Assembly: GCF_017349355.1 (NCBI RefSeq)
Contig: NZ_JAFMPM010000006.1
Span: 1,674,001-1,738,000, forward strand
Length of the DNA stretch: 64,000 bases
From: Thiothrix fructosivorans
GTDB lineage: Bacteria > Pseudomonadota > Gammaproteobacteria > Thiotrichales > Thiotrichaceae
Reading direction: 5' to 3'
A program made the translations under genes and the position numbers. Each line of letters starts with the position of its first letter. The first letter of the stretch is position 1. The notes beneath the pieces are model-generated. The model saw only the letters and a list, made by a program, of their open reading frames with translations. It was not told where the DNA came from and made no database searches. This document shows, piece after piece, positions 29,539-36,659 of this stretch.

Positions 29539-30207
29539 ATGCTATTACTGATTAAAAACGTGCTCGATCCTCAACGCATCAAGGAAGTACAGGAATTACT
29601 AGCCACGGGTGAATTCGTCGATGGGCGATTTTCGGCAGGTGGGGAAGCGGCTAAAGTGAAATACAATCAGGAGCTTTCCCCCAATAGCCCGTTGCAACGC
29701 CGTTTGAATGCCATGGTGATGTCACCGCTAGTGCAACACCCTGAATATCAAGCGGCGGTCTTACCGTTGCGGGTGGCTACGGCGTTTTATGCGCGTTATT
29801 TGCCGGGGATGACTTATGGTTTTCACGTGGATGATCCGGTGATGGGGCCTATGTCAGGGCGGTATCGCACCGATGTTTCCACCACGGTCTTTCTCAACGA
29901 TGACTACGAAGGCGGTGAAATTGTCATCCGTACCGTTTATGGGGAAGAAAAAATACGCGGGGAAGCGGGCGACGCGGTTGTGTATGATTCCGGTAGTTGG
30001 CACAAAGTGGCTGAAGTGACCAAAGGTTTCCGGTTGGTAGCGGTAACGTGGGCGCAGAGCTTGGTGAAAGACCCGCAGCAGCGTGAATTACTCTACCAAT
30101 TGGCAAAAGCCCGTGAGGGCGTGATGGAAAAGCTGCCACAGTCCGTAGAGGCTGCCAGCATTAGTACTGTGCACATTAATTTGTTGCGGATGTGGAGCGA
30201 AGTGTAA
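29539..30207 (+). CDS. PKHD-type Fe(II)-dependent hydroxylase (PiuC/YbiX-like)
   Basis: A 222-residue 2-oxoglutarate/Fe(II) hydroxylase of the PiuC/YbiX family, often linked to siderophore or iron use. Iron ligands are in FHVDDPVMG (HxD) and SGSWHKVAEV (distal His), with FRLVAV following for 2-oxoglutarate. MLLLIKNVLDP is the family N-terminus. The ATG at 29539 has AAAGGAAATGCC upstream; the open frame from 29488 is not supported. It is the second such enzyme within 1.7 kb. No siderophore receptor gene is adjacent. Confidence 0.88.
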   Translation: MLLLIKNVLDPQRIKEVQELLATGEFVDGRFSAGGEAAKVKYNQELSPNSPLQRRLNAMVMSPLVQHPEYQAAVLPLRVATAFYARYLPGMTYGFHVDDPVMGPMSGRYRTDVSTTVFLNDDYEGGEIVIRTVYGEEKIRGEAGDAVVYDSGSWHKVAEVTKGFRLVAVTWAQSLVKDPQQRELLYQLAKAREGVMEKLPQSVEAASISTVHINLLRMWSEV

Positions 30208-30208
30208 C

Positions 30209-30232
30209 GCTCAGTGAAATACACCACTGAGC
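30209..30232 (+). terminator. Stem-loop after the PKHD hydroxylase gene
   Basis: A perfect eight-base stem GCTCAGTG/CACTGAGC with an eight-base loop begins two bases after the stop. No T-tract follows, so it may protect the 3' end or terminate only weakly. Confidence 0.4.
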
Positions 30233-30332
30233 CGAAAAATCTTATTCTTCGTCCAAGATAGGCTTGGTAATCGCTTGATTTGAGTGCAAAACAGAGGGGG
30301 ATGTATGTAAGTGCAGCTACAAGGAGTTTTGC

Positions 30333-31247
30333 ATGGCGCAACTGCTGGTAAAAAAATCGTCTTGGTGGGAATTTAATGCGAAGCAAGCCATTATTTGGTT
30401 GCCTGTTGCTGCGGTGCAAGCCAGTACGTTGGCGGGGCTAGGGTATTTCTATCACCGCCTGAATGCGCTGGAGGCGCTGCCCGCTGTTCCGCCGCAGCCT
30501 TTGCTGGCAAATACCTTGCAAGATGTTGCGCCACCTACCCCTACAGTACGCACCAGTCGTATTCCACCACCCTTGCCGCCGATGCCAGCTCCAATCCCCG
30601 TGGCGTTGCAGGTAACGCTGGCAAGCTCTGCAACACAGGATGTGATGCGAGTGGGACAAGATTTTTCGACAGCCGAGAAGCCCGCCGTTACCAAGCTGCC
30701 CAAACCCGCCGTTAAAAACAAAACAACCGATGCGAGCAAAGAGCGCGTTAGTAAAAAGAACGTGCAGGATGCCGTTATGGAAACCACGTTCGTCAGCCTA
30801 GACCCTACTGCCGAGGCTAACCTTGCGGCATTACCTGCTCCGGCTGATCTTGAAACTGCTGCCAATGCCGATATGGCGGCAGTCGTTATTGAGCCTGTGC
30901 CTGATGCTACCATTGCCGTAGATTCAGAAATTGTGCCCCATCGCACTGCGCCTGTGGGCGTATCGAAATGGGTGTATTTAGGCGAGTTGCGGGATTACGG
31001 TTGGCATGGGCAGAAACTGCGTATTCCATCGGATAGCGGTTTGCCGGAAGAGGGCGGTACATACCACACCCAGCAAATTCACGGTTTATACGATGAACCG
31101 CACGGTCGTCGCGTGATGGGCGGTTTTCAGTTGGGCGATACCGTCACGGTGCAAAAAGTGCGTCAGGAAGATAATGGCGGTGTTTGGGCTGAAGTGCGCA
31201 AAGTGCGTTCGGTAGGCAAGCCCGGCTGCGTAACGTGTACTCAGTAG
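30333..31247 (+). CDS. Membrane-anchored protein of unknown function, C-terminal CxxC
   Basis: A 304-residue protein I do not recognise. A short cytoplasmic N-terminus is followed by one transmembrane helix (about residues 19-40) and a long Pro/Ala/Thr-rich linker (about 45-205). A compact C-terminal domain (about 208-304) starts at VSKWVYLGEL and ends with a CVTC pair two residues from the terminus. The layout suggests a periplasmic domain held on a flexible tether, as in peptidoglycan- or secretion-associated proteins. ACAAGGAG precedes the ATG. A strong terminator follows. A SPOR- or GspC-like role is conceivable but no diagnostic motif is seen. Confidence 0.72.
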   Translation: MAQLLVKKSSWWEFNAKQAIIWLPVAAVQASTLAGLGYFYHRLNALEALPAVPPQPLLANTLQDVAPPTPTVRTSRIPPPLPPMPAPIPVALQVTLASSATQDVMRVGQDFSTAEKPAVTKLPKPAVKNKTTDASKERVSKKNVQDAVMETTFVSLDPTAEANLAALPAPADLETAANADMAAVVIEPVPDATIAVDSEIVPHRTAPVGVSKWVYLGELRDYGWHGQKLRIPSDSGLPEEGGTYHTQQIHGLYDEPHGRRVMGGFQLGDTVTVQKVRQEDNGGVWAEVRKVRSVGKPGCVTCTQ

Positions 31248-31271
31248 AACGCTGAAGCCATGATCGCCATT

Positions 31272-31300
31272 AAAAAAAGCCGCTCTACAGCGGCTTTTTA
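31272..31300. terminator. Bidirectional intrinsic terminator
   Basis: The sequence pairs AAAAAGCCGCT with AGCGGCTTTTT around a four-base loop (CTAC). A-tract and T-tract flanks let it act on both the plus-strand 304-residue gene and the minus-strand 63-residue gene. Confidence 0.85.
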
Positions 31301-31319
31301 GTATCTGAAGCTTTGCAGC

Positions 31320-31511
31320 TTATTTCCAGAAATTCGCTTCTTTAGAAGCCATTTCGCGGACTTCGTTAGCCAGTTCCTGATAACGTTCACGGTAAGATTT
31401 CCACTCACCAACGTAGTACTCCTCAGCACTGAATGCGCCTGATTGCTCATAAGCAGTGAATTTTGCCTGCATTTCAATCATTTCGCTGATCAGCTCTTGC
31501 TTAGTGCTCAT
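31320..31511 (-). CDS. Small acidic helical protein of unknown function
   Basis: A 63-residue soluble protein, rich in Glu and aromatic residues and probably all alpha-helical (KQELISEMIEMQAKFTAYE; ELANEVREMASKEANFW). The ATG at 31511 sits about eight bases after a GAGG-like site; the frame open upstream is not supported. It lies between two terminators, so it is probably transcribed alone. It stands next to the cysteine-free DsrC paralogue in a sulfur-oxidation neighbourhood, but I know no function. Confidence 0.65.
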   Translation of the reverse strand: MSTKQELISEMIEMQAKFTAYEQSGAFSAEEYYVGEWKSYRERYQELANEVREMASKEANFWK

Positions 31512-31566
31512 GTCCGATGCCTCTTTAAAATTAACCAAATCCTGACAACAGGATAAACGGATTCCG

Positions 31567-31589
31567 GTAAAAGGGGGAATACCCCCTTT
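31567..31589 (-). terminator. Intrinsic terminator after the DsrC paralogue
   Basis: On the minus strand AAAGGGGG, a four-base loop and CCCCCTTT are followed by another T. This GC-rich hairpin lies 11 bases after the stop of the DsrC-like gene and should end the minus-strand cluster. Confidence 0.75.
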
Positions 31590-31599
31590 CGGGTAGAAA

Positions 31600-31944
31600 T
31601 CAATAGCCGCCTTTACGGTTAGTGGCTGGCAGGCCAGCGACTTTCAGACCTTGCTTGCTGGGTGCACGTGGGAACAGGGTGTACATGTCTTTACTTGTCA
31701 GCTTTTTGTCGCCCCACTGATCAGCCATTGCTTTCTGGATGATGCGTTCCATTGGCTGCGTGCCGCCGTTGTTGATGTATTGATCGCGCAAATAGTTGAT
31801 CACATCCCAATGACGCTCGCTCAATTCGCCAATGCCTTCTTCAACAGCAATAACTTTAGCAACTTCTTCGTTCCAATCGTTGAGGTCTACCAGATAACCT
31901 GCTTCGGTGGTTTCGATGGTTGTGCCGTTTACTTCGTAAGCCAT
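31600..31944 (-). CDS. DsrC/TusE-family protein lacking the functional cysteines
   Basis: A 114-residue paralogue of DsrC. The fold is clear: GYLVDLNDWNEEVAKVIA, RHWDVINYLRDQY and the C-terminal arm starting KQGLKVAGLP align with DsrC at 37824-38159. Both cysteines that carry sulfur in DsrC are absent (the arm ends in ATNRKGGY), and there is no cysteine anywhere in the protein. It therefore cannot form the DsrC trisulfide. Cysteine-lacking DsrC relatives are thought to be regulatory or binding proteins (some are called RspA). A TATAAT box lies 58 bases upstream. Confidence 0.85.
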   Translation of the reverse strand: MAYEVNGTTIETTEAGYLVDLNDWNEEVAKVIAVEEGIGELSERHWDVINYLRDQYINNGGTQPMERIIQKAMADQWGDKKLTSKDMYTLFPRAPSKQGLKVAGLPATNRKGGY

Positions 31945-32001
31945 GTTTAATTCCTCATGCAAAAGTGAATGTAGCCATTCGATGAAATTCTTGACCGCAA
32001 A

Positions 32002-32007
32002 ATTATA
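32002..32007 (-). promoter_or_regulatory. Candidate -10 box upstream of the DsrC paralogue
   Basis: A perfect TATAAT on the minus strand lies in the 118-base gap between the Cas6-like and DsrC-like genes. No good -35 is visible at 17 bases, so promoter activity is uncertain. Confidence 0.3.
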
Positions 32008-32062
32008 CGAAAAAGCAGTACGCCTCCCATTCCTCAAAAGGGATAGGGGGAAAGGTGCGTGA

Positions 32063-32698
32063 CTATTCCGTTGGTTTCAGGGTTTTAATGCCTTTGTGCG
32101 GCATAAACAGCCCGCAACCCAGCTTACGCCCATCGCCTAAGCCGTATTGCTGCAAGCGAATAGACGGGTCACTGTCCAAATCCGCCAACATCAAGTGACG
32201 GGTGTGTAACACACCTTGCGGGGTACGCAGTGCGTGACTTTTGCCGCATAGCATCTTTTTCACCTTGAAATCCGCTACCCGTTTTACTTCTGCTGCCATG
32301 CGTTGCAGGAAGCTGTTTTCGTCTTCCGCCTCATCTGATAATACGTAACGCGCAAAAATCACCGAGGTGTGTACGAAAGGCTTTTCCTTCATGTCCCGCA
32401 AGCCGACCGCGTAGCCGTTCACATCCAGCGTTGTGCCAGACAGTGCTTGTGTTTCAGGGATTCGTGATTTGGGAATGCGTAAAAACATCCGCGTGCGCCG
32501 TGACGGCAACAGGAATTGGTTGCTCGCATCATCGGGGCGTTCCCAGCCATTACCGCTTTCGGCAACGTGGATGGGGTGGACTCCAGTAACGATTTCATCG
32601 GCAAACCAAGGCAGGGCTTGCTGGATGGCTTGTGCCAGATCCCACGCATGATCCAGCGGCAATTGCTTGCACGAAATGGCGAAACTCACGTCCAGCAC
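32063..32698 (-). CDS. Stand-alone Cas6/Cmx6-like protein (type I-MYXAN style)
   Basis: A 211-residue protein (from GTG 32698) resembling the Cas6/Cmx6 family of CRISPR RNA endoribonucleases. The remembered family pattern LPLDHAWDLAQAIQQALPWF, then GVHPIHVAES, SRRTRMFLRIP and LMLADLDSDPSIRLQQ is present, and the glycine-rich RAMP loop GLGDGRKLGCGLFMPHKG closes the chain. No CRISPR repeats or other cas genes are in the window. The true start may be ATA at 32752. That codon adds IFWQEDEDK, fits the family N-terminus as I remember it, and has GAGG at normal spacing; GTG 32698 has no ribosome-binding site. It follows a TauD-like gene and a 65-residue gene. Confidence 0.78.
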   Translation of the reverse strand: MLDVSFAISCKQLPLDHAWDLAQAIQQALPWFADEIVTGVHPIHVAESGNGWERPDDASNQFLLPSRRTRMFLRIPKSRIPETQALSGTTLDVNGYAVGLRDMKEKPFVHTSVIFARYVLSDEAEDENSFLQRMAAEVKRVADFKVKKMLCGKSHALRTPQGVLHTRHLMLADLDSDPSIRLQQYGLGDGRKLGCGLFMPHKGIKTLKPTE

Positions 32699-32757
32699 GT
32701 CATCGGGTGCTTGATAGGGGAGGGTTTTATCCTCGTCTTCCTGCCAAAATATCGTGC

Positions 32758-32955
32758 TTACCTCGCCGACGAAAAAGTGATTTCCAACTGGTCGTACCAG
32801 TCTTCCGGGCGGTCTTTGTAGCCGGGGGGCTCAATATCAATCTGGAAAAAGATCGAGCCAGTTTCCAACGCGCGTTGTTGCACGATTTGCTTTAGCTCCT
32901 CGAAATTGCTGATCTTGTCGCCGTCTACCATCAAAATTTGGCTTAAACTGAGCAT
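32758..32955 (-). CDS. Small protein of unknown function between TauD-like and Cas6-like genes
   Basis: A 65-residue protein (MLSLSQILMVDGDKI...) with no signal peptide, helix or cysteine. An AAGGAG ribosome-binding site stands before the ATG, which overlaps the stop of the TauD-like gene by 13 bases. Its own stop lies five bases before the possible ATA start of the Cas6-like gene. The tight packing argues for a real gene translated as part of this operon. I do not recognise the family. Confidence 0.72.
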   Translation of the reverse strand: MLSLSQILMVDGDKISNFEELKQIVQQRALETGSIFFQIDIEPPGYKDRPEDWYDQLEITFSSAR

Positions 32956-33848
32956 ATTGTCTCCTTAGGTTCTTTAACCCGATCAAAATAACGTCCACGG
33001 TATAGTAGGCGGGTTTGTGTCGGGTCGTCGCTGTCTTTAAATGCGGTGCGGTTGTGCAGCACGTTGTTGCACAACAAGCCTTCGCCTGCCTGTAATGTGT
33101 ACCTTATTTTGTAAGGTGAGTCCTGTTGCCATAAATTCAATAGGAAATCGGCGGCTTCGCGTGTCATGGGGTCATCACGCCAGATCACATTGCGCTGGCG
33201 GGCAGAATAGCGCATGTGCAAATGACCCGCAGTGGTGACGCTAAACACGGGGCCGGATTGTTCGGGGCGAATGATTTCCCCGTTCAATATGTTGGCAGGA
33301 ATCGTGAAGGCATTCGGGTGCATCAAAGCGTGGATATAATCGGGGTTAGCATCACGCAATAAAATGTAGGCAATTTCATGATCCATCAACCAGCTTTCAC
33401 CGCCTTCGAGTGCGGGTTGGGCGCAATGCAACAACATGCCGTGAATTTGCTCTTCGGGCAGGTTGTAATAGCCGTCGGTATGCCAGCTTAGCGGTTTATT
33501 GGTGTAGGGAATGTAATCGTGCTGCCCCGCGTGCGAAGTAACGTGCAAAGAAGTGAGGCTATCTTCATCCGCGCACAAATTGCTATCCAACCGAAACAAG
33601 CCCACTTTGTGTCCTAAACGGTGTACGTGACGCTTGCTGCGCACGTCGCCTTGCGCAAAATGGTACAGCGCGAGATTGTGTTCGCGGCAAATCTGTTGAA
33701 GTTGCGCTATTTCGGTGTCGCTGGGGTTTTCTGGGTCTTCAATCGTGACGAACAAGAATTCTGGCAGTAAAGGGTAAGCCGATAATTTTTTGTTGCGCCA
33801 TGCTTGATAGGTATTTAACTCATTGAGATTAAAAGGAGAGTTGTACAT
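32943..33848 (-). CDS. TauD/TfdA-family 2-oxoglutarate oxygenase
   Basis: A 301-residue 2-oxoglutarate/Fe(II) oxygenase of the TauD/TfdA superfamily. The HxD iron ligands lie in LSWHTDGYYNLP, the distal histidine in NNVLHNRTAF and the 2-oxoglutarate arginine in TRLLYRGRYFDRV. TauD itself releases sulfite from taurine, which would suit a sulfur oxidiser, but this protein lacks adjacent taurine transporter genes and may act on something else. The first gene of a minus-strand cluster that diverges from the dsr operon across a 321-base gap. Confidence 0.85.
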   Translation of the reverse strand: MYNSPFNLNELNTYQAWRNKKLSAYPLLPEFLFVTIEDPENPSDTEIAQLQQICREHNLALYHFAQGDVRSKRHVHRLGHKVGLFRLDSNLCADEDSLTSLHVTSHAGQHDYIPYTNKPLSWHTDGYYNLPEEQIHGMLLHCAQPALEGGESWLMDHEIAYILLRDANPDYIHALMHPNAFTIPANILNGEIIRPEQSGPVFSVTTAGHLHMRYSARQRNVIWRDDPMTREAADFLLNLWQQDSPYKIRYTLQAGEGLLCNNVLHNRTAFKDSDDPTQTRLLYRGRYFDRVKEPKETICSV

Positions 33849-34169
33849 CTTATAGACCTCGACAAAGACCGATAATCACTATAGCTATTTGCAATATTAA
33901 AAAATCCGAATATGCTATTGTACTGCTGCAAGTGGACTATTTTTGATTATGTTGAGGGTCTATCCCCTTCGAGATATGCCCCGGTTTCAAGCAACACCCC
34001 ATGGGTGAGATTCTTTGTTAGGGATATGACGCATACACTTAGCCCACTCGCAAATAGAGCGAAACTACGTTACGCGACCCGTTTTTGATTTGACATTCCC
34101 CTTGGCTTTTAGGTTGTAGAGCTGGTCAAGAGGAAACGCCATTGCAATCGTTTTACTGAGGAGGCAGGT
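33849..34169. other. Divergent intergenic region between the TauD-like cluster and dsrA
   Basis: A 321-base gap without a gene. The left half is AT-rich, and a CCCATGGG palindrome lies at 33998-34005. TTGACA at 34090-34095 with TTGTAG or TGTAGA about 18-19 bases later is a weak promoter candidate for dsrA. GAGGAGG precedes the dsrA start. Both operons must take their promoters from here. Confidence 0.6.
34090..34120 (+). promoter_or_regulatory. Candidate dsr promoter
   Basis: A TTGACA -35 box at 34090-34095 is followed after 18-19 bases by TTGTAG/TGTAGA, a poor -10. The 5' leader would be about 45 bases. Tentative. Confidence 0.3.
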
Positions 34170-35471
34170 ATGGCAACGAACAATTATCCAACGCCGATGC
34201 TGGATGTACTGGAAGAAGGCCCATGGCCTAGCTTCATCAGCGGTTTCAAGAAACTGCGTGATGAGCATCCAGATGAGCGCATCCGCAACGTTATCAACGG
34301 CCTGATGGGTCAGTTGGAGCATTCTTACGAAACCAAAATGGGCTACTGGAAAGGTGGTACTATTTCTGTCTTCGGTTACGGCGGCGGCATCATCCCGCGC
34401 TTCTCTGAAGTCGGTCACATGTTCCCGGAATCCAAAGAATTCCACACCCTGCGTGTACAGCCACCGGCTGGTAACTACTACACCACCGACATGCTGCGCC
34501 AATTGGCGGATAGCTGGGAAAAATGGGGTTCCGGCCTGCAAACGTTCCACGGTCAAACCGGCAACATCATGTTTATCGGTGCGAACAGCGTCAACTTCCA
34601 ACACTTCTTTGATGAAATCAACGAATACGGTTGGGACTTGGGTGGTGCAGGCCCTTGCGTGCGTACCGGTATGTCTTGCGTTGGTGCAGCACGTTGCGAA
34701 ATGTCCAACTGTAACGAACACGCGATCCATCGCCGTCTGATGAATAACTTCACGGATGACGTGCATCGCCCGGCTCTGCCTTACAAGTTCAAATTCAAAA
34801 TTTCTGGCTGCCCGAACGACTGCCAGAACGCGATTGAACGTGCGGACTTCGCCGTTATCGGTACTTGGCGTGATGACATGAAAGTCAACCAAGAAGCCGT
34901 TAAAGAAATGATCATGAAGAAAGCCAAAGAAATTGGCAAAGAAGGTGATCGTTCTGCGGGTCGTCAATACATGTTCGACAACGTAATCAGCCGCTGCCCA
35001 ACGCAAGCGATCAAGCTGAACGATGATGACACCATTACGGTTGATAACAGCAACTGTGTACGTTGTATGCACTGCCTGAACGTTATGCCCAAAGCGCTGC
35101 AAGTCGGTGATGACAAAGGCGTAACTGTTTTGATCGGTGGTAAGCGTACTCTGAAAATCGGCGACTTGATGGGTATCGTCACGATCCCATTCATGAAGCT
35201 GGATACTGAAGAAGATTACGAGCGCATCGTTGAATTGGCTGCTTCCATCATCGACTTCTGGGCTGAAAATGGTCTGGAACACGAACGTTGCGGCGAAATG
35301 ATTGAGCGTATCGGTCTGGTGAACTTCCTCGAAGGTATCGGTATCGACCCAGATCCAAACATGATCAAGCAACCACGTAACGTTTCTTACGTGCGTACTG
35401 ACGGTTGGGACGAAGCTGCTGAAGCTTGGTTTAACCGTAAGCGCGAAGAGAAAATGGCTGCTGCTGCCTAA
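34170..35471 (+). CDS. dsrA: Dissimilatory sulfite reductase, alpha subunit (reverse type)
   Basis: A 433-residue cytoplasmic subunit of siroheme sulfite reductase, here expected to oxidise sulfur carried by DsrC to sulfite. The siroheme-[4Fe-4S] ligands are in CVGAARCEMSNC and SGCPNDCQNA, and a ferredoxin insert follows (SRCPTQAIKL, CVRCMHCLNVMP). It starts with GAGGAGGCAGGT before the ATG. Leucine codons are mostly CTG and GGT/CGT dominate, unlike the TTG-rich genes around it, which points to strong expression. The assignment to the oxidative (reverse) branch rests on the dsrEFH and dsrL genes that follow. Confidence 0.97.
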   Translation: MATNNYPTPMLDVLEEGPWPSFISGFKKLRDEHPDERIRNVINGLMGQLEHSYETKMGYWKGGTISVFGYGGGIIPRFSEVGHMFPESKEFHTLRVQPPAGNYYTTDMLRQLADSWEKWGSGLQTFHGQTGNIMFIGANSVNFQHFFDEINEYGWDLGGAGPCVRTGMSCVGAARCEMSNCNEHAIHRRLMNNFTDDVHRPALPYKFKFKISGCPNDCQNAIERADFAVIGTWRDDMKVNQEAVKEMIMKKAKEIGKEGDRSAGRQYMFDNVISRCPTQAIKLNDDDTITVDNSNCVRCMHCLNVMPKALQVGDDKGVTVLIGGKRTLKIGDLMGIVTIPFMKLDTEEDYERIVELAASIIDFWAENGLEHERCGEMIERIGLVNFLEGIGIDPDPNMIKQPRNVSYVRTDGWDEAAEAWFNRKREEKMAAAA

Positions 35472-35554
35472 GACGGCACTTCGCAACAGGGCAGTGTTTA
35501 ACCCTGCCTTGTTGCCCAGATTATTGATAAATTTGAGTTTGACGGAGGCTTCAC

Positions 35555-36631
35555 ATGGCCGCACCAGAAATGCGCGATCCTATTGAATCTGGATGCCCGG
35601 ATGGTTTCCAGTACATGCACCCAGTTATGCGCCGTAACTTCGGCCTGTGGGCATATCACGAAGACCCACGCCCAGGCGTTTTGGTTCACGTTTCCAAAAC
35701 TGGCGAAAAAGTTTGGACAGTTCGTGCCGGTACTCAACGTATCCTCGACGTGTTCACCCTGCGTAAGCTGATGGACATCGGCGATACTTATGGCGAAGGT
35801 TATGTTCACTTCACCATTCGTTCTAATATCGAATTCCAAGTAGCGGATGGCGCGAAAGTCGAACCACTGGTAAAAGCATTGGAAGATGCTGGTTTCCCAG
35901 TCGGTGGTACACGTAACTCTGTTACTTCACTGTCTCATACTCAAGGTTGGTTGCACTGCGACATTCCGGGTACTGACGCATCCGGCGTTGTGAAAGCGAT
36001 GATGGATGAGTTGCTGCCTGAGTTTAAAGCATGGAACATGCCTAACCGCGTACATATCACCACTTCTTGCTGCCAGATCAACTGCGGCGGTCAAGGTGAC
36101 ATCGCGATCAACGTTCAACACACCAAGCCACCCAAAATCAACCACGCGCTGGTTGGTAATGTGTGCGAACGTCCAACAGTTGTAGCTCGTTGCCCGGTAG
36201 CGGCGATTCGCCCTGCAATGGTTGACGGCAAGCCTTCCTTGGAAGTTGATGAGAAGAAGTGCATTTGCTGTGGTGCTTGCTACCCGCCATGCCCGCCAAT
36301 GCAAATCAACGACCACGAAGCTACCCAGTTGGCTGTTTGGATCGGTGGTAATCACTCCAACGCACGTGGCAAGCCTACTTTCCAACGTTTGGTTGCAGCG
36401 GGTATCCCGAACAACCCACCACGTTGGCCTGAAGCGACTGCGATCGTTAAGAAAATTCTGGAATGCTACAAAGCTGGCGCGAAAGATTGGGAGCGTATCA
36501 ACGAGTGGGTTGAACGTATCGGCTGGCCGCGTTTCTTTGAAGTCACTGGTTTGCCATTCACGAAGTACCACATCGACAACTGGCGTGGTGCGCGTGCGAA
36601 CCTGAACTCTTCAACGCACATCCGCTTCTGA
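35555..36631 (+). CDS. dsrB: Dissimilatory sulfite reductase, beta subunit (reverse type)
   Basis: A 358-residue partner of DsrA in the alpha2-beta2 sulfite reductase. The siroheme-[4Fe-4S] cluster region shows TTSCCQINCGGQGDIA, and a ferredoxin domain carries CICCGACYPPCPPMQIN. The ACGGAGG ribosome-binding site is strong. It is separated from dsrA by 83 bases with no promoter evident. The siroheme in this pair sits in the DsrB subunit in studied enzymes. Confidence 0.97.
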   Translation: MAAPEMRDPIESGCPDGFQYMHPVMRRNFGLWAYHEDPRPGVLVHVSKTGEKVWTVRAGTQRILDVFTLRKLMDIGDTYGEGYVHFTIRSNIEFQVADGAKVEPLVKALEDAGFPVGGTRNSVTSLSHTQGWLHCDIPGTDASGVVKAMMDELLPEFKAWNMPNRVHITTSCCQINCGGQGDIAINVQHTKPPKINHALVGNVCERPTVVARCPVAAIRPAMVDGKPSLEVDEKKCICCGACYPPCPPMQINDHEATQLAVWIGGNHSNARGKPTFQRLVAAGIPNNPPRWPEATAIVKKILECYKAGAKDWERINEWVERIGWPRFFEVTGLPFTKYHIDNWRGARANLNSSTHIRF

Positions 36632-36659
36632 TCGACAACGGTACGAGGAATAGCACGGA

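Noticed and set aside
33998-34005. CCCATGGG palindrome in the dsr upstream gap as an operator
   Set aside because: An eight-base palindrome is too short and unsupported by a second copy to call.
31600-34169. A possible CRISPR array near the Cas6-like gene
   Set aside because: I read the gaps on both sides for spaced direct repeats of 25-40 bases and found none; none was seen elsewhere in the window.
34065-35564. A 499-residue open frame on the minus strand opposite dsrA
   Set aside because: It mirrors the dsrA codon pattern, has no family resemblance or ribosome-binding site, and dsrA is certain. Long antisense frames also lie opposite dsrK and dsrL and are likewise a codon-bias effect.
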